A program made the translations under genes and the position numbers. DNA of 64,000 nt. Source: Persicaria tinctoria (taxonomy: Eukaryota; Streptophyta; Magnoliopsida; Caryophyllales; Polygonaceae). Shown piece after piece: positions 21,666 to 32,186 of this stretch. A model generated the notes under the pieces. The model searched no databases. It was not told the DNA's origin and saw only the letters and a list, made by a program, of their open reading frames with translations. Position 1 is the stretch's first letter. Every line of letters begins with the position of its first letter. The stretch is from the NCBI GenBank assembly GCA_037127255.1, contig JBANSL010000004.1, positions 69,648,627 to 69,712,626 of the forward strand. Direction: 5' to 3'.

Positions 21666-24600
21666 TTATTGGAATGTCCGTGGCCTAAGTAAGAAACATA
21701 TATGGACACATATTGAATCAACATGTAGAACCGAACACATCAAAATTCTAGCTCTTGCCGAAACCAAGTTACAAAATCTGCCACCAGAAAATTGCTGGAA
21801 GAAACCAGGATTTGACAACATCCATTTCTGCCCTTCCATTGGTCTTACAGGAGGGATTTGCCTCCTCTAGAAGGCATCTCAATTTAACAATGAATCACTA
21901 CAAATAATAAACTCGGATAGTAGAATAATACAGGCAAGATATACCAATCATGCTCTTTCATTAGAAATCACAATTATATTTGTATATGCCCCGCCCCATG
22001 AAAATGATAAGGACGACTTCTGGAATGCCCTGTCGAGCTCTATAAGGGGGCTCCCCGGCCATTTGATCATCATGGGAGATCTAAACGAAATTCTGGAACC
22101 TTCTGACAAACTGGGGGGGGGGATCCCCCCTAATTCGCACAAATTTCGTAGACTTTCTGAATTGATAACCACTCATAACTTGGTGGACTCTCCTACAATA
22201 GGTAATAAGTACACCTGGAGAAAACGATCTCAAGGACCGGATAACATACATGAAAAAATAGATAGAACACTAATAAGTCATACCCTACTACAGCAATTCC
22301 CCAACTTACACACAAAAAACCATGCTTTCATTAGATCGGATCATACTCAAATTACTTTTGATCTAATGGATAAGCAAAAACCCAAGCTACAACCTTTCAA
22401 ATTTGAACTAGCTTGGACCACGAGACCGGAATTTGAAACTATAGTCAGAAACGCCTGGCGTATCGATAACCCAGGTTCGCATTTATATAAATTAACTAGG
22501 AAACTGATGGAAGTAAAAAAAAGAGCAAGATATAGAGTAAGCTAACATTTGGCAACATATTTCGGCAAATCTCAAATGTGGAAACCGAACTTCAGAGCCT
22601 CCAAACACAAATTTGTAACAGATATGATCACAGGATTGAGGACAAGATCAAAAGGTTAACTGCTAAACATGCATCCTTACTAAAATATCAAAACACTTAC
22701 TGGGGGCAACGAGCGAAAAGAAATCACATAAAGTTAATTGATGCTAATACTAAGTACTTCCATAGAATAGCGACAGGAAGAAGAAACATAAATATAATAA
22801 AATCACTGCAAACAACAGTAGGAATATCTGTCACGACAGATAAAGAAATCAGAGAAGTAATAAAACAAGACTTCATAAAAAGATATCAACACACACAAAG
22901 ACACCAAATCCAGAGCAACCTACTTACTAACATAAACAAAGAAATTAACGATCAGGACAATGAGTGGCTCACAAAGCAAATAACGAACGCAGAAATCAAA
23001 AAAGCAGTATTCAGTTTAGCAAATGACAAATCCCCTGGCCCTGACGGTTTTCCTGCAGGGTTCTTTAAAAAATATTGGCATATAGTTGGACCTTGTGTCA
23101 CTAAGGCGGTCAAAGGTTTCTTTCTTAGTGGCAGAATCTTAAAACAAATAAACCACACCTTTATAGCATTAATCCCAAAATGTGACAACCCAACAATAGC
23201 TTCGCACTATAGACCCATTAGTCTATGCTCCACAACATACAAGATAATCTCCAAAATTATGGCTGCAAGGCTAAAAAAAATCCTACCCAAAATAATTAAC
23301 CCATTACAGAGCGCTTTCACGACAGGAAGGGCCATACAGGATAACATCCTAATCGCAAACGAAGTCTTTCACTCCTTCTCTAGGAAAAAAAGGTAAATCT
23401 GGCTGGATGGCAGTCAAACTTGACATGGAAAAGGCATTTGATCTTGTTGACTGGGAATTCCTATTCTCTGTAATGGATAGATTTGGATTCTCACCGCATT
23501 TTGTTGGATGGATTAGGGAATGCATAACCACTGTTTCCTATTCGGTCCTAGTGAACAATGAACCCACGGATCTCTTCACACCTCAGAGGGGTCTTAGACA
23601 AGGGGACCCTCTATCGCCTTATCTGTTTCTCATACTATCAGAAGTCCTTGCCCGAGGACTCTACCAAGAATCTGCAGCTCCTCATAGTCATTTAGGAATC
23701 ACTTTAACACGAAATGGTACCAGAATCCCTTTTCTTGCTTTTGCAGATGACATTGTCATCTTCGCATCAGCAACAAAAACTGCCTGTGACCAGATTAATA
23801 AGGTACTCCGAGAATTTAGTGCACTATCAGGACAAAAGGTTAACAGACATAAATCACATTTTCAAACAACAGAGAACATAACACCAAACCAAAAAACCTT
23901 AATCCATAATGAGCTAGAAATCAACTATACAAACAATTTGGGCCCTTATCTTGGGTGTCCCATCATTAGTGGCAGAGTTACAAAGGATACATTCTCTGAT
24001 CTTCTTAATGTTACCAAATCCCAACTCACCAAATGGAAAGCAAATTGTTTATCTCAAGCTGGTCGTTGCACATTAATTAAAACTACGTTATTGGCCAAAC
24101 CTCTGCACCTCATGCAGTGCTTTCTTCTACCAAGACAAATCCATGCGGAACTAGATAAAATCAACCGCAACTTTCTATGGAACAAGGGTCCTAATCACAA
24201 GCCTCTCATCAGCTGGTTTGAGGTCTGCAAAGAAAAGTCCAACGGTGGACTAGGTCTCCGAAACTCCGAGGACATGAACAAAGCTTTACAATTAAAACTT
24301 TTATGGAAAATTTTAGCGGAACCTCAAAACCCTTGGGTTACCTTAATCACAGAAAAATATCTAAAACATCGTAACATACTTCAATATCACAAGAAGGGTA
24401 ATGCCTCGTGGCAGTGGACTCAACTAACCAATCTTCTTCCACTTTTTAAGAATGGAATTCGTTGGTCGATTGGGAGTGGCAAGAATATCAACTTCTGGTC
24501 TGATCACTGGATTGGGACATCACCTCTTATATCCACAATCAATGACATGACACCACTTGATACTAGTACTACTGTAGACCAATTTATTTCACAACATAAA

Positions 24601-25803
24601 ACTTGGAACTCAGAAAAACTAATTGCCACATTTCAAAACATTTTGGACAAGGAAACACTTGATCTAATTCTTACTTCCCCCATCCCCAAAAATATTCACA
24701 TAGATAGACTGTACTGGAAATGGAGTGGAAACGGATGGTTTAGCACAAGCTCAGCTATCCAAATGATCAACTACTCCAAAAGACATCATAAATCAGATAT
24801 GAGATGGATCTGGAGTTTGGACATTCCCTCCAAAGTCAAAACGCTATTATGGAAAATCACAAAGAATGGATTACCGACATCAGTTAGACTAGCTTCTCGG
24901 GGTTTGGGAATTCCTACAACTTGCCCTCACTGTGATTCCAATTACGAGGATCTTCATCACTTACTTTGGGATTGCCCAATCTCTAGAGCGGTATTAGCAA
25001 ACCTAGACCCAAGACTGATCATCACCTTAAACAATTGTTTTGCACAAGGAACTGAACTAAATAATACCATAAACAACATAAAAGAGAGAATGGGCTCCCA
25101 AATGTTCGCTAAGCTTGCTTTTGGCTGGTGGGGCATTTGGTACTCTCGTAACAAATCCCTCTTTGAGAACAAAACACCAAACATACAAAGCATAATCTCT
25201 TTTGTTAGAGACCAAAGCTATTTATGGAATACCTCTAAAGATATTAATGAAACCACTGATGATCAAGACCGAGATACTAGAAACAAGACCACTCGGCCCA
25301 CACCTAAAAAGGCAAGAAACAAGACTAAATGGCAGGCACCAGATACAGGAACTTTTAAACTGAACTTTGACGGTGCTTTCACTCCTAATTTGGGGGGCTC
25401 ATTTGGATATATAATTAGAAACCACACTGGCAAACCAATCTTCTGTGGTGCTGGACCAGCATCAATTCTATCCGTTGCCGGGGCGGAATGTCTTGGCCTA
25501 TGGAATGGTATCAATGCGGCAAGACAACTCAATATACCTAAGCTAATTATTGAAGGTGATAACCTCACCATTATAAACGCCCTTAGGGGCTACGGAAAAC
25601 CTTCGGGTGACTCTGAAATGATTGTCTCAGACAGTCTAGTCTCCCTTGGTTTTTTCCAATCTGTATTGATTCGTCACGTCTTTAGAGAGGCTAACCGGGT
25701 TGCTGATCGACTTTCACATCTCTCACATGCCTTCTCCGGCCCATGGACACCTGACGATCCTGCGCTTCTTGATTTCATCCGATGGGATGCTCTTGGCATA
25801 TAA
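21655..25803 (+). pseudogene. L1-A ORF2: APE endonuclease, RT, zf-RVT, RNase H; inactivated
   Basis: The frame starts MKFSYWNVRG (endonuclease start) with LAETK, then IIMGDLNEI and RSDHTQITFDL. RT blocks are NDKSPGPDGFPAGFF, HYRPISLCSTTYKIISK, KLDMEKAFDLVDWEF, LRQGDPLSPYLF and the catalytic FLAFADDIVIF. A zf-RVT segment (IPSKVKTLLWKI, CPHCDSN) follows, then a C-terminal RNase H (FKLNFDGAF, AGAECLGLWNG, IIEGDNLTIINAL, HVFREANRVADRLSH). Breaks: an in-frame TAG at 21868-21870, a frame change near 22530, and a one-base slip in the A7-8 run near 23384-23391. From 23407 it is open for 798 codons. Confidence 0.9.
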
Positions 25804-25833
25804 GGTCTCCTTGTTGCCAAAATATTTTCGGTT

Positions 25834-25870
<37 letters not shown>

Positions 25871-25877
<7 letters not shown>

Positions 25878-25888
25878 ATTGAGTGTAT
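25871..25888. repeat. Target-site duplication of L1-A, right copy
   Basis: Exact match to 19712-19729, immediately after the A-tail. Confidence 0.9.
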
Positions 25889-25901
25889 GATGGTTAGATT
25901 A

Positions 25902-25914
25902 GTATTGGGGTGAA
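25902..25914. repeat. Target-site duplication of L1-B, left copy
   Basis: GTATTGGGGTGAA, repeated at 36359-36371 after the poly(A) of L1-B. Only 13 bp separate it from the right TSD of L1-A. Confidence 0.9.
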
Positions 25915-26532
25915 GGGAGTGCGAACACCAGGCGGATGGAAACACTCCCGAGAAAATCTCTCCCAGGAAAAAAGCTAACCCATTCAGGCCTCCCACGCTC
26001 AAGGGCAAACATCTCGCTTCGGAGCCCTCTCCTGCTGGCACGTTTCCGAGTCTCTGGCCACCGTCTGGCCCCCTCTTGCGCAAAGGTCAACGGTTATGGT
26101 GTACTGTCTGATGGCCAGTGCCACATGCTATCAGAAAGGAAAAAAGTTTGCTGAAAAGTTAGGGGATCCACAGGTTAGGTCCGATCATCAGGGAGGGAAT
26201 TACAGGGGGGTAATCATTGGTTTTTGTGGATTTTTTTTCTGGTGGTGGGAGGGATTTTGGGAGCAGCGTCCTTCTTTTTTCATCTTGGCTATGTTCCGTC
26301 TTAGGCCGTGGAGTGATTTGTACAGGTCAAGTCATTTCATGGTTATTCCTTGGACTGATCACTATTGTGGTGGCAGTTCAGAAAGTCTCAGAATCGGCTT
26401 TTGGGCTGAGAGAGTGGAGCCTCTATTGCACAACCAATCTCCCCTCTTTTTAAGGGGATATGTGGGCTTAGTTGATTCTCACAAATCTCTTCTAATCCTC
26501 TCTCATAAAAAATCTCTCATTTTCTCACCAAG
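25915..26532 (+). promoter_or_regulatory. L1-B 5' UTR (internal promoter region)
   Basis: 618 bp between the 5' TSD and the ORF1 ATG; L1 elements carry an internal promoter here. The last 421 bp are repeated at 29038-29458 before the second ORF1. No TATA box or clear motif stands out; a T8 and G-rich patch lies at about 26200-26250. Confidence 0.5.
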
Positions 26533-29037
26533 ATGGCTTCTGCTACTGACAAGGGCAAACAACCGATGGTGGAGTCTCAGACCCCCTCGGAAACAACCAC
26601 CCCTCGGGGAAGATTCACCTCTGTGGAGGCAAACAACATTCCTTCTGGTAAGTCCGGGAAGGGGAAAAAAAGGCTTGCCCCGATTGTGGACAAGCTGAAG
26701 AGCAACCTCCCTGGGGTTCAAGGCAACATCGACATGCTGAGCAGATCTTCGTTGTTCCTCACGGTGATTGGAAACCCTTTGGAACTCAGGGAGATATGGA
26801 AGAAGATGAAGTTCGATTGGAGCATTGTGCAGGGGGGTTTCCAATTGATCCCCTATGCTTGCAACTGGATCGAGGTCAAATTCGATCTGGAAGAGGATCG
26901 AGAGCGTGTGTGGGTTGGGCGTCCGTATCACATCAACCATCAACTTATCCTGCTCAAGCCATGGCGGGTGGATTTCGATCCGGCCTCGGAGCCCCTCTTT
27001 GTGATTGATACTTGGGTGCGCTTCCCTGGTTTGCCATCCAAGTTCGTCAGTAACGACCTCCTGAGATCAATCGCCGAGGCCAATGGTCTGGGTGTGGTGC
27101 TCAAGGTAGATGCTATAAGTGAAAAGGGGGCAAGGCGCCGCTATCCTAGGGTGTGCCTCAATATCGACATCTCCAAGATGTCTGCAAAGCATATCTATGT
27201 GGTGGATGAATCGGGGAAGTTGCTCAAATTCCCAATTTGGTTTGATGACTTCTCTGAAGGATGCGGATGTTGCGGAGCTGAGGATCACAAATTCAAAGAT
27301 TGCCCCACGAGACCACATAATCGCCGGGCTACAGTGGCTGGCGTTGGCGCTGAGGGGGAGGCTGATCCTGCAGCTGATGGCATTAATGGAGAATGGAAGA
27401 CTGTAGTCTCAAAGAGAAAGCCGGAGGCGATCCCCGTCAAGGTGGGTCACTCTAAAGCGGATATCTTCAAGCTATTTGGTACCAATGTCTGCATCCATTC
27501 AGAGTCATCATCTTCTGGGGTGTCATCTAATCTGTCGGACCTAGGATCCAGGGCGGAGGTTGTGGCCCCCCCGATCTCTCTGACTGTTCCATTCACTACA
27601 GAGGCGCCTGTTGAGGGATCCATTGCCGAGCATCAGGAGGTGGAGGTCTTCGCTTTGCTCTCCCCACTTCCCGCGCCACCCATGGATAATGTCATGAATT
27701 GGGATACTGTCGATGTGGTCACTAACATCGAGCCGGCTCAGGAGGTGGAGGAAGTGCAGCTTCTGGACTATGGAGATGAGCCGGAGGATGACAGCTTCGC
27801 TAGGATCCTAGGTGTGCTTGGAGAAGACAAGCTTGAAGGTATTTTCAGGGGTGTCCCAACCAATGAGGAGTACACCCTCCCCGATCTTACTGACTCTATT
27901 GATGTTACTAATCAAATGCTCAACCCGCCCATTGAGGCATCTACCCACTCTATGGAGTATACTCTGATGGAAGACGTTGAGATGGATGTATCTTCGAACT
28001 CGGAGTCCATGAAGAGAAAGTCTGAAGCTAACTCCTTTGACACCGCTTCCTCCCCAATGCCGGGTGGCGGTGCCAAGAGGACCCGTCATGATTAGTAGCT
28101 GCATCGGTGTCTTGGGTTACTGCTCGATTGGTGGTGGCCGAGTGGTAATCCTTTTGACTGTCAGCAAGCCACCGTTATTGATCTCATATTTGCACTGGCC
28201 AACATTTTGGGTTTGTCTCGTTTGGCCAGGTCTAAGAACAACTGATGGAAGTTGTAATCGCGGGTTCACTCTCTTTTGCTTCCCCGATTGTGTCAAAATG
28301 TTGGCATGTAAGTATCTAGGTGTAAGTCATGTAAGATGGATGCTGGTATGTTCCCTGTATATTCATACCACAATGTATTCGGAATGGCGTTATTGGAATG
28401 AAAATATCTGGATGATTAGCCCATGTAGTGTTAAATTATATGATTTATTTTTGCAAATTGTTGTGAAGTTTTTCAAGTACACGTTGTTTTGCAAATGGAA
28501 ATGGAGTCAAACGTACACTCCACTGTGTGTAGGTTGGATTGTCTTTGTTGCTAAGTGGTATTGGGGCTTTCATGATTTTAAAATTTCTACTGCTTGTTTA
28601 AAGGTGACAATTACATTGCCTTGTTGGAAACATACGAGAGGGACTCATTGCGAATGGATTAAAAAGAGATTCGGAAATCAGCTCAGATTATGGCAGCAGA
28701 ACTTGGGCGATGTACTTTCCGAGCTTCGACATTGTTGTTGCACTAGTCGGTTGTACCATGATCTTTACATTTACTGGTGCAATTTCAGAATGAAATGGGA
28801 GGCATTCAGGTGGGATCTGTTTTGCCTTATGGGGGTTGTAGATTCCTGGAATAAGGATAGCATAACTCAATATGTAGTTTTATATTGCATCCAAGTTGGA
28901 CAGATACGTTGTGGTGATTTTCGTTCCTCTGTCTTGCTTGTGGTGCTACGATCAGTCCCAGGAATTTTTAGGGTGGAGGTAGCTTGTCAAAATATTAGAA
29001 GATTTAATCCAAGAAAATCCTGGCCTCCTTCTAGTTC
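26112..29037 (+). repeat. Tandem duplication unit 1 in L1-B (2926 bp)
   Basis: Includes the last 421 bp of the 5' UTR, all of ORF1 and most of the inter-ORF region. It joins unit 2 through TGG, a 3-bp microhomology shared by both ends. Confidence 0.95.
26533..28095 (+). CDS. L1-B ORF1 protein (first copy): RNA-binding, DUF4283-like plus zinc knuckle
   Basis: This is a 520-residue ORF1 protein, which in L1 elements binds the element RNA and acts as a chaperone. A basic, disordered N-terminus (GKSGKGKKR) is followed at about residues 73-235 by the domain typical of plant L1 ORF1 (FLTVIGNPLELREIWKKMKF, GLPSKFVSNDLLRSIA). A C-x2-C-x4-H-x4-C knuckle sits at about 243-257 (CGCCGAEDHKFKDC). The C-terminal half is acidic with a basic end (SMKRKSEANSF...GGGAKRTRHD). 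ATG context AAGATGG is good. The second copy (29459-31021) encodes the identical protein. The stop TAG overlaps the ATG of the inter-ORF frame (ATGATTAG, 28088-28095). Confidence 0.88.
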   Translation: MASATDKGKQPMVESQTPSETTTPRGRFTSVEANNIPSGKSGKGKKRLAPIVDKLKSNLPGVQGNIDMLSRSSLFLTVIGNPLELREIWKKMKFDWSIVQGGFQLIPYACNWIEVKFDLEEDRERVWVGRPYHINHQLILLKPWRVDFDPASEPLFVIDTWVRFPGLPSKFVSNDLLRSIAEANGLGVVLKVDAISEKGARRRYPRVCLNIDISKMSAKHIYVVDESGKLLKFPIWFDDFSEGCGCCGAEDHKFKDCPTRPHNRRATVAGVGAEGEADPAADGINGEWKTVVSKRKPEAIPVKVGHSKADIFKLFGTNVCIHSESSSSGVSSNLSDLGSRAEVVAPPISLTVPFTTEAPVEGSIAEHQEVEVFALLSPLPAPPMDNVMNWDTVDVVTNIEPAQEVEEVQLLDYGDEPEDDSFARILGVLGEDKLEGIFRGVPTNEEYTLPDLTDSIDVTNQMLNPPIEASTHSMEYTLMEDVEMDVSSNSESMKRKSEANSFDTASSPMPGGGAKRTRHD

Positions 29038-29080
29038 TGGCCAGTGCCACATGCTATCAGAAAGGAAAAAAGTTTGCTGA
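28088..29080 (+). CDS. L1-B inter-ORF frame (ORFx), first copy, cut by the duplication joint
   Basis: ATG at 28088 sits five bases before the ORF1 stop and opens a frame in the +1 register. It runs through the rest of unit 1, crosses the duplication joint at 29038 and stops at 29078-29080, inside the repeated 5' UTR. At the position where the second copy has TAG (31320-31322) this copy has TGG. The product has no recognisable domain and is extremely rich in Trp and Cys (each about 6%). Unit 1 therefore has lost its natural ending over ORF2. Confidence 0.45.
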   Translation: MISSCIGVLGYCSIGGGRVVILLTVSKPPLLISYLHWPTFWVCLVWPGLRTTDGSCNRGFTLFCFPDCVKMLACKYLGVSHVRWMLVCSLYIHTTMYSEWRYWNENIWMISPCSVKLYDLFLQIVVKFFKYTLFCKWKWSQTYTPLCVGWIVFVAKWYWGFHDFKISTACLKVTITLPCWKHTRGTHCEWIKKRFGNQLRLWQQNLGDVLSELRHCCCTSRLYHDLYIYWCNFRMKWEAFRWDLFCLMGVVDSWNKDSITQYVVLYCIQVGQIRCGDFRSSVLLVVLRSVPGIFRVEVACQNIRRFNPRKSWPPSSSGQCHMLSERKKVC

Positions 29081-31963
29081 AAAGTTAGGGGATCCACAGG
29101 TTAGGTCCGATCATCAGGGAGGGAATTACAGGGGGGTAATCATTGGTTTTTGTGGATTTTTTTTCTGGTGGTGGGAGGGATTTTGGGAGCAGCGTCCTTC
29201 TTTTTTCATCTTGGCTATGTTCCGTCTTAGGCCGTGGAGTGATTTGTACAGGTCAAGTCATTTCATGGTTATTCCTTGGACTGATCACTATTGTGGTGGC
29301 AGTTCAGAAAGTCTCAGAATCGGCTTTTGGGCTGAGAGAGTGGAGCCTCTATTGCACAACCAATCTCCCCTCTTTTTAAGGGGATATGTGGGCTTAGTTG
29401 ATTCTCACAAATCTCTTCTAATCCTCTCTCATAAAAAATCTCTCATTTTCTCACCAAGATGGCTTCTGCTACTGACAAGGGCAAACAACCGATGGTGGAG
29501 TCTCAGACCCCCTCGGAAACAACCACCCCTCGGGGAAGATTCACCTCTGTGGAGGCAAACAACATTCCTTCTGGTAAGTCCGGGAAGGGGAAAAAAAGGC
29601 TTGCCCCGATTGTGGACAAGCTGAAGAGCAACCTCCCTGGGGTTCAAGGCAACATCGACATGCTGAGCAGATCTTCGTTGTTCCTCACGGTGATTGGAAA
29701 CCCTTTGGAACTCAGGGAGATATGGAAGAAGATGAAGTTCGATTGGAGCATTGTGCAGGGGGGTTTCCAATTGATCCCCTATGCTTGCAACTGGATCGAG
29801 GTCAAATTCGATCTGGAAGAGGATCGAGAGCGTGTGTGGGTTGGGCGTCCGTATCACATCAACCATCAACTTATCCTGCTCAAGCCATGGCGGGTGGATT
29901 TCGATCCGGCCTCGGAGCCCCTCTTTGTGATTGATACTTGGGTGCGCTTCCCTGGTTTGCCATCCAAGTTCGTCAGTAACGACCTCCTGAGATCAATCGC
30001 CGAGGCCAATGGTCTGGGTGTGGTGCTCAAGGTAGATGCTATAAGTGAAAAGGGGGCAAGGCGCCGCTATCCTAGGGTGTGCCTCAATATCGACATCTCC
30101 AAGATGTCTGCAAAGCATATCTATGTGGTGGATGAATCGGGGAAGTTGCTCAAATTCCCAATTTGGTTTGATGACTTCTCTGAAGGATGCGGATGTTGCG
30201 GAGCTGAGGATCACAAATTCAAAGATTGCCCCACGAGACCACATAATCGCCGGGCTACAGTGGCTGGCGTTGGCGCTGAGGGGGAGGCTGATCCTGCAGC
30301 TGATGGCATTAATGGAGAATGGAAGACTGTAGTCTCAAAGAGAAAGCCGGAGGCGATCCCCGTCAAGGTGGGTCACTCTAAAGCGGATATCTTCAAGCTA
30401 TTTGGTACCAATGTCTGCATCCATTCAGAGTCATCATCTTCTGGGGTGTCATCTAATCTGTCGGACCTAGGATCCAGGGCGGAGGTTGTGGCCCCCCCGA
30501 TCTCTCTGACTGTTCCATTCACTACAGAGGCGCCTGTTGAGGGATCCATTGCCGAGCATCAGGAGGTGGAGGTCTTCGCTTTGCTCTCCCCACTTCCCGC
30601 GCCACCCATGGATAATGTCATGAATTGGGATACTGTCGATGTGGTCACTAACATCGAGCCGGCTCAGGAGGTGGAGGAAGTGCAGCTTCTGGACTATGGA
30701 GATGAGCCGGAGGATGACAGCTTCGCTAGGATCCTAGGTGTGCTTGGAGAAGACAAGCTTGAAGGTATTTTCAGGGGTGTCCCAACCAATGAGGAGTACA
30801 CCCTCCCCGATCTTACTGACTCTATTGATGTTACTAATCAAATGCTCAACCCGCCCATTGAGGCATCTACCCACTCTATGGAGTATACTCTGATGGAAGA
30901 CGTTGAGATGGATGTATCTTCGAACTCGGAGTCCATGAAGAGAAAGTCTGAAGCTAACTCCTTTGACACCGCTTCCTCCCCAATGCCGGGTGGCGGTGCC
31001 AAGAGGACCCGTCATGATTAGTAGCTGCATCGGTGTCTTGGGTTACTGCTCGATTGGTGGTGGCCGAGTGGTAATCCTTTTGACTGTCAGCAAGCCACCG
31101 TTATTGATCTCATATTTGCACTGGCCAACATTTTGGGTTTGTCTCGTTTGGCCAGGTCTAAGAACAACTGATGGAAGTTGTAATCGCGGGTTCACTCTCT
31201 TTTGCTTCCCCGATTGTGTCAAAATGTTGGCATGTAAGTATCTAGGTGTAAGTCATGTAAGATGGATGCTGGTATGTTCCCTGTATATTCATACCACAAT
31301 GTATTCGGAATGGCGTTATTAGAATGAAAATATCTGGATGATTAGCCCATGTAGTGTTAAATTATATGATTTATTTTTGCAAATTGTTGTGAAGTTTTTC
31401 AAGTACACGTTGTTTTGCAAATGGAAATGGAGTCAAACGTACACTCCACTGTGTGTAGGTTGGATTGTCTTTGTTGCTAAGTGGTATTGGGGCTTTCATG
31501 ATTTTAAAATTTCTACTGCTTGTTTAAAGGTGACAATTACATTGCCTTGTTGGAAACATACGAGAGGGACTCATTGCGAATGGATTAAAAAGAGATTCGG
31601 AAATCAGCTCAGATTATGGCAGCAGAACTTGGGCGATGTACTTTCCGAGCTTCGACATTGTTGTTGCACTAGTCGGTTGTACCATGATCTTTACATTTAC
31701 TGGTGCAATTTCAGAATGAAATGGGAGGCATTCAGGTGGGATCTGTTTTGCCTTATGGGGGTTGTAGATTCCTGGAATAAGGATAGCATAACTCAATATG
31801 TAGTTTTATATTGCATCCAAGTTGGACAGATACGTTGTGGTGATTTTCGTTCCTCTGTCTTGCTTGTGGTGCTACCATCAGTCCCAAGAATTTTTAGGGT
31901 GGAGGTAGCTTGTCAAAATATTAGAAGATTTAATCCAAGAAAATCCTGGCCTCCTTCTAGTTC
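29038..31963 (+). repeat. Tandem duplication unit 2 in L1-B (2926 bp)
   Basis: Nearly identical to 26112-29037. Differences seen: G/A making TGG/TAG at about 31321, and two bases near 31876 and 31889. This unit continues into ORF2. Confidence 0.95.
29459..31021 (+). CDS. L1-B ORF1 protein (second copy), identical to the first
   Basis: 520 codons with the same protein as 26533-28095, including the zinc knuckle and the basic C-terminus. It is preceded by 421 bp of repeated 5' UTR, so it could be served by its own copy of any promoter there. This copy is the one linked to the inter-ORF frame that leads into ORF2. Its stop TAG at 31019-31021 again overlaps ATG (31014) as ATGATTAG. Confidence 0.88.
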   Translation: MASATDKGKQPMVESQTPSETTTPRGRFTSVEANNIPSGKSGKGKKRLAPIVDKLKSNLPGVQGNIDMLSRSSLFLTVIGNPLELREIWKKMKFDWSIVQGGFQLIPYACNWIEVKFDLEEDRERVWVGRPYHINHQLILLKPWRVDFDPASEPLFVIDTWVRFPGLPSKFVSNDLLRSIAEANGLGVVLKVDAISEKGARRRYPRVCLNIDISKMSAKHIYVVDESGKLLKFPIWFDDFSEGCGCCGAEDHKFKDCPTRPHNRRATVAGVGAEGEADPAADGINGEWKTVVSKRKPEAIPVKVGHSKADIFKLFGTNVCIHSESSSSGVSSNLSDLGSRAEVVAPPISLTVPFTTEAPVEGSIAEHQEVEVFALLSPLPAPPMDNVMNWDTVDVVTNIEPAQEVEEVQLLDYGDEPEDDSFARILGVLGEDKLEGIFRGVPTNEEYTLPDLTDSIDVTNQMLNPPIEASTHSMEYTLMEDVEMDVSSNSESMKRKSEANSFDTASSPMPGGGAKRTRHD

Positions 31964-32186
31964 TGGAAAGTACATAGCTTATCGCCGTATGGTAAGCAAT
32001 GAATGTTCACGGCAATTATACAAACTTGGGGCTATCGGTTGGAGGGAGAGGTTGAGTTACTTCTGGTCACTATTAAATCAGCAAAAATATTCTTCTCACA
32101 ACATCAAGAAATCCGAAAGATGGAAACTATGGCTCGGGTTAAGGGTTTTAACTCCTCCCCTTTTCCCTCGATCGGTTATTAAATGA
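31014..32186 (+). CDS. L1-B inter-ORF frame (ORFx), second copy, ends over the ORF2 start; one nonsense codon
   Basis: From ATG 31014 to TGA 32184-32186 there are 390 codons. The only internal stop is TAG at 31320-31322, which is TGG in the first copy, so the progenitor frame was open throughout. The final TGA overlaps the ORF2 ATG as ATGA (32183-32186). I count roughly 24 Trp and 23 Cys, far above normal proteins. Many codons are one step from a stop (TGG, TGC, TGT), as if only stops were purged. No domain or homology to the L1-A frame is apparent. It is best read as a translated spacer or coupling frame; an unknown protein is the alternative. Confidence 0.5.

Larger units (their letters stand above)
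19730..25870 (+). mobile_element. L1-A: 5'-truncated L1 LINE with TSD and poly(A)
   Basis: Between the paired TSDs lie the C-terminal end of ORF1, a long stop-free inter-ORF frame, an ORF2 broken by one stop and two frameshifts, and a poly(A) tail of more than 30 A's. Truncation falls inside ORF1, which is normal for L1 copies. It is related to, but clearly diverged from, L1-B next door: ORF1 tails share DSIKRK...DTASS versus SESMKRK...DTASS. Confidence 0.9.
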
